Assembly: GCA_947648495.1 (NCBI GenBank)
Contig: CANSOA010000001.1
Coordinates: forward strand, 1-64,000
Direction of reading: 5' to 3'
DNA from: an uncultured Clostridium sp.
GTDB taxonomy: Bacteria > Bacillota > Clostridia > TANB77 > CAG-508
Length of the DNA stretch: 64,000 nt
The position numbers were made by a program, and so were the translations under genes. The notes beneath the pieces are model-generated. The model ran no database searches, had not been told where the DNA came from, and saw only the letters and a program-made list of their open reading frames with translations. Positions 34,689 to 43,864 of the stretch are shown in pieces. Within the stretch, counting starts at the first letter, position 1. Each line of letters starts with the position of its first letter.

Positions 34689-36481
34689 ATGTTTAACATC
34701 GAAGAAGAATTAAAAAAATTACCACAAAAACCCGGTGTTTACATCATGAAAGACCAGAATGACAACGTAATTTATGTTGGAAAAGCAGTCATATTACGCA
34801 ATCGAGTCCGTCAATATTTCCGCAAAAATAATAAAACTGCCAGAATTGAAAAAATGGTTTCTTTGATTGACCATTTTGAATATATTGTTGTCAGTAGCGA
34901 AGATGAAGCCTTGATTTTAGAATGTAATTTAATCAAAAAATATCGCCCACGTTTCAATGTGCTGTTAAAAGACGACAAAACATATCCATATATTCGCATT
35001 GACGTAAAAGCCGATTATCCCAGCATTTTTATGACACGAAAGTTGCAAAACGATGGTGCGCGCTATTTTGGACCTTATGCTAGCGCAGGAAGTGCAAAAG
35101 AAATGCTGGCCTTTATCAAAGAACGATTTCAAGTCAGACAATGTAAACATTTCAAAAATCAAGACCGTGCCTGCCTGAATTATCATATAAAAAAATGCTT
35201 GGCGCCATGCATGGGATATGTTTCAAAAGAAGAATATCATAAGCAAATTGACCAAATTATGTTACTGTTAGAAGGAAAAATTGATGCGATTATCAAAGAA
35301 CTAAACAGCGAAATGATGCAATATGCGCGGGAACCAAGAATATGAAAAAGCAAGTGAAATTCGTGACCGTATTCAAGCCATTGAACGTGTCTCAGAAAAG
35401 CAAAAAGTAGCGAATATTTCGGAAAATAATATTGACGTTATAGGCTTATCAAAAAATGAATTAACAGTTTGCATTGAGATTTTTTTCATTCGTGGTAGTA
35501 AAATGATTGGCAGAGAACATTACTTTTTTGATGAGTTAAAAGATATGGAAGAGGAGGAAATCATCTCTGGTTTTATCAAACAATATTATTTTGAAAAACA
35601 GGATTTACCCAATAAAATTATGATGCGCTTTGCTTTGCAAGAAAAAGAAACATTGGAAAAATATCTTTCGGAGAAAGCGGGCAGAAAAGTGGAGCTCAAA
35701 AGTCCACAAAAAGGCGAAAAATTGCGATTTGTGGAAATGGCTGAAATGAATAGCAAAATTACATTAGAAAATAAAATGAAAGATAAAAGTGAGATTTTAT
35801 GTGAATTGCAAGAAGTTTTGGATTTACCAGAATTACCAACGAAAATTGAAAGTTTCGATATTTCCAATATAGCGGGAAATTTCATTGTGGCAGGCATGTG
35901 TGTGGCGCAAAATGGTGTTATAAAAAGAAATTTGTCAAGACGTTTTAAAATCAAAACCGTGCTTCGGACAAGATGATCCAAAATGTATGGAAGAAGTCGT
36001 TTCCAGACGTTTGAAACATTCGATTGAAAATCCAGAAGGAGGATTTGGCAAATTGCCAAACCTAATTTTAGCAGATGGTGGCATTACTCAAATTCGAGCC
36101 ATTCAAAATGCCTTGCAAGAAAACGCTCTAGCAAACAAAATTCCAGTATTTGGCATGGTAAAAGATGACAAACATTCGACCAGAGCGCTCATAAATGAGC
36201 AAAGAAAAGAATTTGAGATTTCGGAAAGATTATTTCATTTTATCACCAATTTGCAAGATGAAGTGCATAAAACAGCCATTGAATACCACAGAAAAGTGCG
36301 TGATAAAGAAATGACGAAATCAAAATTGGATTTGATTTCTGGAATTGGTGAGAAAAAAAGAACAGAATTGCTCAAAAAATTTGGTAGTGTGAAAAAAATA
36401 AAGGAAGCTACAATTGAGGAAATTGCTGAAGTTAAGGGAATTAATTTGTTGCTTGCAGAAAAAATAAAAAAAGAATTGTAA
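34689..36481 (+). CDS. uvrC: Excinuclease ABC subunit C, read through two CGG +1 shifts
   Basis: UvrC makes the two cuts in nucleotide-excision repair. The protein begins with a GIY-YIG domain (KPGVYIMKDQNDNVIYVGKA), then the Cys motif (CLNYHIKKCLAPCMG), the UVR motif (EYEKASEIRDRI), the RNase H-like UvrC domain (FDISNIAGNFIVAGM) and a C-terminal helix-hairpin-helix (ISGIGEKKRTELLKKFG). It is split over three frames. Skipping C at CGG 35328 gives AGNQEYEKASEIRD, and at CGG 35965 gives KTVLGQDDPKCMEEV, the conserved KTV.G.DD. The total is 596 residues, the normal size. These are the only two in-frame CGG codons of the gene, and both are shift sites. Confidence 0.93.
35328..35330 (+). other. 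CGG +1 recoding site 5 (GCG CGG G)
   Basis: Skipping C joins the UvrC Cys-motif region to the UVR motif: QYAGNQEYEKASEI. Confidence 0.85.
35965..35967 (+). other. CGG +1 recoding site 6 (CTT CGG A)
   Basis: Skipping C gives KTVLGQDDPKC, matching the conserved UvrC KTVxGxDD motif. Confidence 0.88.
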
Positions 36482-36557
36482 ATTTTTGTTTTCAAAATTA
36501 TCATTTTGTGATATAATCAAAAACTAATACGAAAGATTTTTAAAATTAGGAGAAATT

Positions 36558-38099
36558 ATGAAAGAAAAAGAGGCAAAAAAACTTGAATTAAATACAAAAA
36601 TACTAGAAGATTTTGAACAAATTATGGCAACAAAATTAGATGAGGTCGAAGAACTAAAAATAACTCAATTGGACAAAACTTCAAGATTGCTAAATATTAT
36701 CAGTTTATGTGCAAACGTCAAAACGCTTATTTTAGAAGGCGATCAGAGATTAAATGCCGATCAAATATTAGCTAATATTTTTAAGCCAGAAAAATTAGAA
36801 AATCTTATTTTTAACAATGTCAAAGTCCCAAAAAAAGACGCTTTGAAACGTTATCCTAATTTGAAAATGCTATCGTTAAATGATATTCGTTTTTGTGATG
36901 TAAAAGGTTTTTTAGAAAGCATTGTAGCGCCTGAAAAGATAGAAATTATGCATATTTCCAATTCAGATATGCTAAATCAGTCAAGTGTAGTTTTGGAAAG
37001 ATTTGCCAATATGAAATATTTGAACTTAAATCGTGTGAAAAACTTCAAGTTGGATGCGTTGGATTTTTTGAAGGAAAATCGCCAATTATTAAAAATTAAT
37101 ATCATAGAAGGCAAAATTCCAGTTACACAAATCAATGATTTGTTGGAGTGTTCATGTCAAAAAAATATAAAAGCAGAGATTTTGGGAGCACCAAAAAAGT
37201 GGAAAATAAATGCTAAAATGGAAATCAATGATAAAAACAAAACTGTTTTGAATTTACCAATTGAAAATTTGGAAGAAGTCTACACAAAAATGAACTTGTC
37301 TTATGTAGATACTCTAAATCTTTTGGTAAATGAGGTGGAAACAGATGTACATAGCATTCAAGTTTTGAAAAAGTTAAATACTCAAATTCATGTAATTGTG
37401 AAAGATTTTGCGTGTTTAAATGCGGAATCTGCTAAAAAAATTAAAAATATGTTAAAATTAGATGAAATTGAGTTTACAAATAAGAGAAATATTGATATTA
37501 TTAGTTATATTGAAATTCGCTTAGAAATGGAAAAAATCGTTAAGCAGGCAGAACAATATGAAACACAAGCACAGCAATTTTTAGCAGTTTATAAAATATT
37601 AGGACAAACTTTTGAAATTGATGAAAAGGAAAATTTAGATATTAAAGCAAAAAAATGCAATACAGTGCAATTATGCGAATTTTTGCAAAACTGTTTAAAA
37701 TGCTTGAAAATTCAATCAAATCCTATTACAGGCGAAAATTTAGAAACCGAAAAAAAGCATACTTGGAATCAAGTCAAAATAGAAGGAAAATGGTATAATG
37801 TTGATTTAGCTTTAGATAGGGAAAATATTCAAAAAAATAAAACAGAATATTGTTTAATTTGCGATCAAAAATTTTTTGAAAATCATACACCAAAAGCAGG
37901 AAAAAATCATTATTGTGAGCAAGACTTTAATCCAAAATTAGTCAAAGTATTTTTCAAAACTGGCTTATTTAAGGAAAATTTAATGGCATCGTATTTGGAA
38001 ATTTTAGCGCAAAAAATTAGGACATTATTTCATTTTAATAAAAAACAAGAAGTTTTGGCGTTTCCAGAAAGTGAAAGCGGGAGAAAACATCAAAATTAG
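36558..38099 (+). CDS. Leucine-rich repeat protein with transglutaminase-like C-terminus
   Basis: The 513-residue protein has LRR-like repeats over residues about 30-230 (VKTLILEGDQRLNADQI; MKYLNLNRVKNFKL) and, at residues about 395-425, HTWNQVKIEGKWYNVDLALD. This is the His-Asp part of a transglutaminase/protease-like fold, where the catalytic Cys is usually about 40 residues upstream; the Cys-rich stretch CNTVQLCEF may supply it. No signal peptide. The product may be a cytoplasmic peptidase-like protein; substrate unknown. The stop lies eight bases before tRNA-Ser. ATG 36558 follows TTAGGAGAAATT. Confidence 0.7.
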   Translation: MKEKEAKKLELNTKILEDFEQIMATKLDEVEELKITQLDKTSRLLNIISLCANVKTLILEGDQRLNADQILANIFKPEKLENLIFNNVKVPKKDALKRYPNLKMLSLNDIRFCDVKGFLESIVAPEKIEIMHISNSDMLNQSSVVLERFANMKYLNLNRVKNFKLDALDFLKENRQLLKINIIEGKIPVTQINDLLECSCQKNIKAEILGAPKKWKINAKMEINDKNKTVLNLPIENLEEVYTKMNLSYVDTLNLLVNEVETDVHSIQVLKKLNTQIHVIVKDFACLNAESAKKIKNMLKLDEIEFTNKRNIDIISYIEIRLEMEKIVKQAEQYETQAQQFLAVYKILGQTFEIDEKENLDIKAKKCNTVQLCEFLQNCLKCLKIQSNPITGENLETEKKHTWNQVKIEGKWYNVDLALDRENIQKNKTEYCLICDQKFFENHTPKAGKNHYCEQDFNPKLVKVFFKTGLFKENLMASYLEILAQKIRTLFHFNKKQEVLAFPESESGRKHQN

Positions 38100-38107
38100 T
38101 CAAACAA

Positions 38108-38199
38108 GGAGAGTTGTCTGAGTCCGGTTTAAGGTACCAGTCTCGAAAACTGGCGTAGGTGAAAGCCTACCGTGGGTTCAAATCCCACACTCTCCGCCA
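38108..38199 (+). tRNA. tRNA-Ser (anticodon CGA)
   Basis: The acceptor stem GGAGAGT (38108-38114) pairs with ACTCTCC (38189-38195). The anticodon stem CCAGT/ACTGG holds a normal 7-nt loop, CTCGAAA, anticodon CGA, reading UCG. A long variable arm (GCGTAGGTGAAAGCCTACC) identifies a class II tRNA, and CCA is encoded. It starts 8 bp after the preceding stop codon. Confidence 0.95.
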
Positions 38200-38237
38200 T
38201 ATAAAAATAGATTTTTTGCAAAATATAAGAATTTTTC

Positions 38238-38266
38238 TTGACAAAATAAAAAATTAGATGTATACT
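38238..38266 (+). promoter_or_regulatory. Promoter of rpmF
   Basis: TTGACA (38238) and TATACT (38261), 17 nt apart. Confidence 0.8.
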
Positions 38267-38335
38267 AATCTAAATGATTTTGTAAAAAATAATATTTTAA
38301 GTATAGATAAAGTACTTTAAAAAGGAGGGATAAAA

Positions 38336-38527
38336 ATGGCACAACCAAAAAGAAGATGGTCAAAAAGAAGAACAGGATTACGTAGATCAACTTGGAAATT
38401 AGAGAAAAAAATTTTAGGAACATGTTCACATTGTCATGAGCCTGTATTACCACATACAGTATGTTCTAATTGCGGATATTATGATGGAAAAGAAGTAATT
38501 GTGAAAAAAGCTAGTAATGAAGATTAA
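38336..38527 (+). CDS. rpmF: 50S ribosomal protein L32
   Basis: The 63-residue protein has the L32 pattern AQPKRRWSKRRTGLRRSTW and zinc-type Cys pairs CSHCHEPVLPHTVCSNCG. It is a small 50S subunit protein. The ATG follows AAAGGAGGGATAAAA. It has its own promoter. Confidence 0.97.
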   Translation: MAQPKRRWSKRRTGLRRSTWKLEKKILGTCSHCHEPVLPHTVCSNCGYYDGKEVIVKKASNED

Positions 38528-38549
38528 TGAAAAAGCGAAAAAGGAGCGT

Positions 38550-38579
38550 ATGATACCAATCATACAAACAAAAATATGA
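38550..38579 (+). CDS. Nine-residue upstream ORF coupled to the DUF5050-like gene
   Basis: ATG 38550 follows AAAAAGGAGCGT. The peptide MIPIIQTKI ends at TGA 38577-38579, which overlaps the ATG at 38576 (ATGA). The main gene lacks a good ribosome site of its own, so translation coupling through the upstream ORF is likely (inference). Confidence 0.4.
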   Translation: MIPIIQTKI

Positions 38580-39748
38580 GCGAATTAAATGAAGAAGAAG
38601 TTTTTGAAAAAAAGGAATCAAAGATGAATCCAAAATTCAAAGCAATATTGGGCAATAAAAAATTTTTAATTGGATGGATAATTCTTATTATAATTGTTAT
38701 TTTAGGTGTTTTAGAATGGTCGAATGGAGTTATATCAAACATATTGCCATTTAGCTCAAAAATGGGAAATACAGTTGGAAACATTATTAATTGTGGTTAT
38801 TCAGTTTCAAAAGATGATTACATTTATTATGTCGCTCCAAGTGAAGATATGAAACATACCAATATTTGTAAAGTCAAAAAAGGAACTTCAGATTTTGAAA
38901 TTATTTTTCAGGGAAACTATGATATTCGAGCTTTAAATATTGTAGGAAATAAAATCTATTTTATTAGTATATCCAATGAACAAACCGATGACGAAGATGG
39001 AATTGACAACAAAATTTGCAAAATCAATCTTGATGGTTCAGATTTTACGATTATAAACGACAACGAATTTGCTTATGATTACTATGATATGTATGCATTA
39101 AACAATCAAATTTACTATGTTGGAACTGATGAAAATGTCTACCAAATGGATTTAAATGGTGCAAACAGAAAATTAGTAGCAGAAACAAACACAGGTTTTC
39201 TTGCTATCCATCCTAAATATATTATCTACAACAAAGAAAATGAAGATGGAAGCGACTATATTACGTATATTAGAAAATTGAATGGTACAGAAGAAACACC
39301 AATCAATGGTTCGCGAATTTTTACACCAATGTTTTATAAAAATGATATTTATTATATCAACAAAAATCAAGTTCTTGCCAAAATACCAATTAGTGGTGGA
39401 GAAGAAGAAATCGTATTGGATCATACCATTTATAACATGAATTTGGTAAATGATTCACTGTATTATTTAAACTATAAAGATGAAGCAAATCAAGATTATA
39501 CCGTTTCTATCTACAAATTAAGCACCAATGGAGGCGAACCAGAAATCATCAAAGATTTATCTAATTATACATCTTTCATAAATGTGATTGAAGATTATGT
39601 ATATTATATGGATATGGACGAAGAGCAAGCTTTTGTTAATTTAGTTAATGTAAATGATAAAAACGAAATCCGATTATATAATTGGAAATATGATGAAAAT
39701 GTGAATGAGGCATTAGAGGGAGTGTCTGAAAACACACAAACACAATAA
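38576..39748 (+). CDS. Membrane-anchored DUF5050-like beta-propeller protein
   Basis: The 390-residue protein has a short cytoplasmic N-terminus, one membrane span (residues about 26-45; FLIGWIILIIIVILGVLEW) and an outer domain built of repeated YY/IYFI strands (DDYIYYVAPSED, GNKIYFISISNE, NNQIYYVGTDEN, NDIYYINKNQV), consistent with the DUF5050 propeller found in Firmicute surface proteins. Function unknown. Translation is probably coupled to a 9-codon ORF. A terminator follows. Confidence 0.8.
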   Translation: MSELNEEEVFEKKESKMNPKFKAILGNKKFLIGWIILIIIVILGVLEWSNGVISNILPFSSKMGNTVGNIINCGYSVSKDDYIYYVAPSEDMKHTNICKVKKGTSDFEIIFQGNYDIRALNIVGNKIYFISISNEQTDDEDGIDNKICKINLDGSDFTIINDNEFAYDYYDMYALNNQIYYVGTDENVYQMDLNGANRKLVAETNTGFLAIHPKYIIYNKENEDGSDYITYIRKLNGTEETPINGSRIFTPMFYKNDIYYINKNQVLAKIPISGGEEEIVLDHTIYNMNLVNDSLYYLNYKDEANQDYTVSIYKLSTNGGEPEIIKDLSNYTSFINVIEDYVYYMDMDEEQAFVNLVNVNDKNEIRLYNWKYDENVNEALEGVSENTQTQ

Positions 39749-39756
39749 AAAATTGA

Positions 39757-39797
39757 AAATAGTAATGAAAACAGCCAAGCTTTCCATTACTATTTTT
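39757..39797 (+). terminator. Terminator
   Basis: AAATAGTAATG (39757-39767) pairs with CATTACTATTT (39785-39795), followed by TTT. Confidence 0.9.
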
Positions 39798-39856
39798 TAT
39801 ATGAAAAAATAGTTTGTGAAAATTTTGTGTAAATTGTAGTTTATCTGTAAAAAACT

Positions 39857-39884
39857 TTGACAAATTTATTTCCTATGATATAAT
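39857..39884 (+). promoter_or_regulatory. Promoter of the rhamnose operon
   Basis: TTGACA (39857) and TATAAT (39879), 16 nt apart. Confidence 0.8.
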
Positions 39885-39917
39885 GGGCATATCAAATTAA
39901 TTTAAGTGGAGGAAAAG

Positions 39918-40778
39918 ATGAAAAAAATATTATTAATCGGAGCAGACGGAATGCTCGGAGGAGAATTAAAACAAAGATTAGAAAAAAAATATGAAGTCAT
40001 TGGTACAACAATTGAAACACTTGATATTTGTGATAAAGAAGCAGTCATGGCCAAAGTAAAAGAAGTAGAGCCATATTTTATCATAAATTGTGCTGCCTAT
40101 ACAAATGTTGATGCATGTGAAGTTCATTACGATTTAGCCAACAAAGTCAACGGAGAAGCCGTGTTAAACATTGCAGAAGCAGCCAAACAAGTAGATAGTC
40201 GATTGATTCATATTAGCACAGATTATGTGTTTGATGGAAAACTAGAAGTCAGTCAAGCTTACACAGAAAATATGTCAGCCAATCCCGTAAGTGCTTATGG
40301 AAAAACAAAATATTTAGGAGAACAAAATGCTCAAAAAGCAGAAAAATATTATATTTTAAGAACGGCTTGGTTATACGGTTTAGGAGGAAAGAATTTTGTT
40401 AAAACGATGCTTAGAATTTCAAATAACGAAAGCGTTTCAGTTGTAGACGACCAACACGGAAGTCCAACTTGCACAACAACTTTATGTGAAATTATAGAAG
40501 CTATCATAGAAAAAGAACCAGCATATGGAATTTATCATTCAACAAATGAAGGATTTACAACTTGGTGTGGATTTACTCGCAAAATTTATGAATTAGCAGG
40601 AATCAAAACACCAGTAATTGCCTTAACATCTAAACAATATAAAGAAGCACATCCAGAATCAAGCGACAGACCAACCAATAGTAAATTATCCAAAGAAAAA
40701 TTGCATCAAGTAGGTATTTATCCTAAAAAATGGGAAGAAGCTTTGCAGGAATATCTAAAGGAGGAATTGAAATCATGA
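39918..40778 (+). CDS. rmlD: dTDP-4-dehydrorhamnose reductase
   Basis: The 286-residue protein is an SDR enzyme with a Rossmann start (ILLIGADGMLGGELKQRL), INCAAYTNVDACE, HISTDYVFDG, YGKTKYLGEQ (the YxxxK motif) and the C-terminal SDRPTNSKLSK, specific to RmlD. It makes the last step to dTDP-L-rhamnose, using NADPH. ATG 39918 follows TGGAGGAAAAG. It opens the rhamnose operon: rmlA overlaps by 4 bp (ATGA). Confidence 0.95.
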   Translation: MKKILLIGADGMLGGELKQRLEKKYEVIGTTIETLDICDKEAVMAKVKEVEPYFIINCAAYTNVDACEVHYDLANKVNGEAVLNIAEAAKQVDSRLIHISTDYVFDGKLEVSQAYTENMSANPVSAYGKTKYLGEQNAQKAEKYYILRTAWLYGLGGKNFVKTMLRISNNESVSVVDDQHGSPTCTTTLCEIIEAIIEKEPAYGIYHSTNEGFTTWCGFTRKIYELAGIKTPVIALTSKQYKEAHPESSDRPTNSKLSKEKLHQVGIYPKKWEEALQEYLKEELKS

Positions 40779-41686
40779 AAGGAATTATTTTAGCAGGAGG
40801 AAGTGCTACGAGATTGTATCCTGTAACACTTGCTGTCTCAAAACAAATGTTACCAGTCTACGACAAACCAATGATTTATTACCCATTATCAACCCTAATG
40901 ATGGCTGGAATAAAAGAAGTACTAATTATTTCTACACCAGTACATATTGGTGCATTTCAGAGTTTATTAGGCAATGGTTCAAGTTTGGGAATGAAAATTG
41001 AATACAAAGTCCAAGAACATCCAAATGGACTAGCCGAAGCCTTTATTTTGGGAGAAGAATTTATTGGTAATGATAATGTATCTTTAATTTTAGGTGACAA
41101 CATGGTGTATGGTTCTAGAATTGAGCGAGTGCTGAAAGCAGCTAGCAATTTAAAAGAAGGAGGTATTATTTTTGGCTATCAAGTAGCAGATCCCACTTCA
41201 TATGGTGTAGTAGAAATAGATGAAACAGGAAAAGCAACTTCCATTGAAGAAAAACCACAAAATCCAAAGTCAAATTTAGCAGTTCCAGGTATTTATTTTT
41301 ACGATAATCAGGTTGTAGAAATTGCGAAAAATATCAAACCATCGGAAAGAGGAGAATTAGAAATTACAGATATTAATAAAGTGTATATGCAACAAGGAAA
41401 ACTACAAGTAATTCCACTAGGAAACGGCTATGCTTGGTTTGATACAGGTTCTCCAGATAGATTGTCAGATGCTTCTGATTTTGTAAGAGCCATAGAACTA
41501 CGTCAAGGAATTCAAATTGCTTGTTTAGAAGAGGTCGCTTATCGCAATGAGTGGATTTCAAAAGAAGAATTACTAGCTTCTTATGAAAAGTGTCACAAAA
41601 CAGAATATGGAAAATATTTAAAGAAAATTGCAGAAGAAGATTTTCAAGCATATAAAGCGGTTTATGAAAGTGAATTGTTTAATTAG
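40775..41686 (+). CDS. rmlA: Glucose-1-phosphate thymidylyltransferase
   Basis: The 303-residue protein has the nucleotidyltransferase signature IILAGGSATRLYPVT, SKQMLPVYDKPMIYYP, LGDNMVYG and GYAWFDTGSPDRLSDASDFV. It makes dTDP-glucose, the first step of dTDP-rhamnose synthesis. ATG 40775 overlaps the rmlD stop and has AAAGGAGGAATTGAA upstream. Confidence 0.97.
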   Translation: MKGIILAGGSATRLYPVTLAVSKQMLPVYDKPMIYYPLSTLMMAGIKEVLIISTPVHIGAFQSLLGNGSSLGMKIEYKVQEHPNGLAEAFILGEEFIGNDNVSLILGDNMVYGSRIERVLKAASNLKEGGIIFGYQVADPTSYGVVEIDETGKATSIEEKPQNPKSNLAVPGIYFYDNQVVEIAKNIKPSERGELEITDINKVYMQQGKLQVIPLGNGYAWFDTGSPDRLSDASDFVRAIELRQGIQIACLEEVAYRNEWISKEELLASYEKCHKTEYGKYLKKIAEEDFQAYKAVYESELFN

Positions 41687-41739
41687 ATTTGATAGGTTTG
41701 AAAGATACCCCAAGGGGGATTCTTAAAAAGGAGGAGAAA

Positions 41740-42324
41740 ATGGGAAAATTTAAGAGAATTGATACATCCATTGAAGGTGTATGCATTATTGAGCCAACTG
41801 TTTTTGGAGATAACAGAGGTTACTTTATGGAAACATATAGTAAGCCAGATTTTGAAGAAATTGGAATTAAGAATGAATTTGTGCAAGATAATCAATCTAA
41901 ATCGAAAAAAGGAGTTTTACGTGGTCTTCATTTTCAAAAAGAAAATACACAAGCAAAATTAGTGCGTTGTATCAAAGGGGAAGTATTTGATGTGGCGGTT
42001 GATTTAAGACCAGGTAGTAAAACATATGGTAAATGGGAAGGTGTGATTGTATCGGAAGAAAACAAGAAAATGTTTTTCATTCCGAGAGGATTTGCACATG
42101 GATTTTTGGTGTTGTCTAATGAGGCAGAATTTGTTTATAAATGTGATGATGTATACAACCATAGTGCAGAAGGTGGATTAAAATGGGACGACCCTGAAAT
42201 TGGTATTGTATGGCCTACCGTTTCGGGAATGAAACCAGAAGAATATTTAACTTCTGAAAAAGATGCTGTTTGGCCAACTTTAGAAGAATTGAAAAAGACG
42301 GATTTATTCCAAAATTTAAAATAA
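41740..42324 (+). CDS. rmlC: dTDP-4-dehydrorhamnose 3,5-epimerase
   Basis: The 194-residue protein matches RmlC: CIIEPTVFGDNRGYFMETY, GVLRGLHFQ, KLVRCIKGEVFDVAVDLRPGS, FFIPRGFAHGF and KCDDVYNHSAEGGLKWDDPEI. It epimerises C3/C5 of the keto-sugar. ATG 41740 follows AAAGGAGGAGAAA. An in-frame extension to 41689 lacks a ribosome site. Confidence 0.97.
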   Translation: MGKFKRIDTSIEGVCIIEPTVFGDNRGYFMETYSKPDFEEIGIKNEFVQDNQSKSKKGVLRGLHFQKENTQAKLVRCIKGEVFDVAVDLRPGSKTYGKWEGVIVSEENKKMFFIPRGFAHGFLVLSNEAEFVYKCDDVYNHSAEGGLKWDDPEIGIVWPTVSGMKPEEYLTSEKDAVWPTLEELKKTDLFQNLK

Positions 42325-42338
42325 CAAAGGAGAAAAAA

Positions 42339-43082
42339 ATGAATGTGAACAAAGGATTTTATCGATTTCATAATACTGGCCATTTACAAGAAGTCGTTTG
42401 TAAGAAAGGCTATATAGAAGGCGAAATTGGGGAACGTAGCAAAACGGATGATGAACCAGAAGAGAGAATTTATTTTTCAGAGGGATTAACAGGCGTTTAC
42501 AAAATAGCTAGCAAAATGGTTTTAGATTTGATTTATAGAAAAAGAGGATATGATAAAAGACAAGAGGAAATCAATCAAAAAGCGAGAAACAAAGAGGAGC
42601 AAACAGCGATGTTGCTGGCATTAGAAAAAGAGCTCAAATCAATTCATTTAGATGAAACAGAAAAAGAAGTGATATTTGCTGAATTTAAAAATTTTTATCG
42701 AAATCAAACTTATATGGTAGTTGATTTGCAAGCAGGGGAGGATTTCTCTCCAGAAGACAATTGGAGTCCAGCTAACATGCATACAAGAGCAGGTGTCGAA
42801 ATTCCACAAGAAAAAATAAAAATAATTGGTGTATTAAAAGGAGAAGAATTAAAAACAGATGGATTTGAGGTGCTAAAAAATATTTATGCAAACTATAGAG
42901 ACACAGAAGATTTTGGAGAAAATATAGGAACGAGTTATTATATTGCATTATTAGATGAAATAATGCAAAAAGAGACTTCTGAGCAAGATAAAGGACAGGA
43001 TTTAAAAATAATGAGTTTGAATCAATATAAACAAATGAAGGAAAGAACAGAGAGAAATCAGAAGGAAGGGGAAGAAAAATGA
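42339..43082 (+). CDS. Hypothetical protein in the rhamnose operon
   Basis: The 247-residue protein from ATG 42339 (AAAGGAGAAAAAA) is cytoplasmic and charged, with a mixed N-terminal region (HNTGHLQEVVCKKGYIEGEI), a helical middle and the motif NWSPANMHTRAGVEIPQEKI. No family is recognised. It sits between rmlC and rmlB, and its stop overlaps the start of an HD-domain gene. That tight placement suggests co-translation and perhaps control of the polysaccharide locus, but nothing in the sequence proves it. Confidence 0.6.
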   Translation: MNVNKGFYRFHNTGHLQEVVCKKGYIEGEIGERSKTDDEPEERIYFSEGLTGVYKIASKMVLDLIYRKRGYDKRQEEINQKARNKEEQTAMLLALEKELKSIHLDETEKEVIFAEFKNFYRNQTYMVVDLQAGEDFSPEDNWSPANMHTRAGVEIPQEKIKIIGVLKGEELKTDGFEVLKNIYANYRDTEDFGENIGTSYYIALLDEIMQKETSEQDKGQDLKIMSLNQYKQMKERTERNQKEGEEK

Positions 43083-43852
43083 TTGATATGCTCAAAGCAA
43101 AACAGTACTTTAAAGAATATGTTTCAAATTACAATTTAGAGGAACCAAGAATCAGTTTAAAGGTAACACATATGTATCATGTGGCAGAAGATGCAAGAAT
43201 GATTGCTAAGTCATTGGATTTATCAGAAGAAGAACAAGAGTTAGCAGAGTTAATTGGATTATTGCATGATATTGGGCGATTTGACCAATGGAAGTTTTAT
43301 CAGACATATTCTGATAAAATCAGTATAGACCATGGTCAAAAAAGCGTGGAAATATTGTTTGCAGATAAACATATTCGTGGTTTTGTGGAAGATGAAAAAT
43401 ATGATACTATTTTGTATAAAGCAATCAACAATCATAATAAATGGGAAATTGAAAGAGGTCTGACAGACCAAGAATTACTATATTGTAAAATTGTTCGAGA
43501 TAGTGATAATTTAGATATTTTTAGAGCAATTTTGCAAAGTAGATTAGAAGAAAATACACATTTGGGAAGTCAAGATGTATCCAAAGAAATTTTAAGCCCG
43601 GAATTTTTCGAAGACTTTAAAAAGGAAAAAGTTATGTTATATGCTAAAGCCAAAACAGACATGGATATTATGGTTGCCATTATTGCACACATTTATGCCA
43701 TTCATTTTCGTCAAACTTTTAAAATGATAAAAGAAAATGATTACATTAGAAAATTTGTAACAAAGATAGATGCAAAAGATGAATATACCAAACAAAAATT
43801 AAACGAAATTGCAGATTACGCAATGCATTATATAGAAAGAAAATTAAATTAG
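43079..43852 (+). CDS. HD-domain phosphohydrolase
   Basis: The 257-residue protein has the HD fold: RISLKVTHMYHVAEDARMI, LIGLLHDIGRFDQW (HD pair), INNHNKWEIERG and KIVRDSDNLDI. It is likely a metal-dependent phosphohydrolase acting on a nucleotide, in the cytosol. The ATG overlaps the previous stop (ATGA), so the pair is coupled. It lies inside the rhamnose operon, which is unusual. Substrate unknown. Confidence 0.85.
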   Translation: MIDMLKAKQYFKEYVSNYNLEEPRISLKVTHMYHVAEDARMIAKSLDLSEEEQELAELIGLLHDIGRFDQWKFYQTYSDKISIDHGQKSVEILFADKHIRGFVEDEKYDTILYKAINNHNKWEIERGLTDQELLYCKIVRDSDNLDIFRAILQSRLEENTHLGSQDVSKEILSPEFFEDFKKEKVMLYAKAKTDMDIMVAIIAHIYAIHFRQTFKMIKENDYIRKFVTKIDAKDEYTKQKLNEIADYAMHYIERKLN

Positions 43853-43864
43853 GAGGAAATAAAA

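Noticed and set aside
38108..38199. Frameshift-suppressor tRNA
   Set aside because: The anticodon loop is a normal 7 nt with anticodon CGA; it reads UCG.
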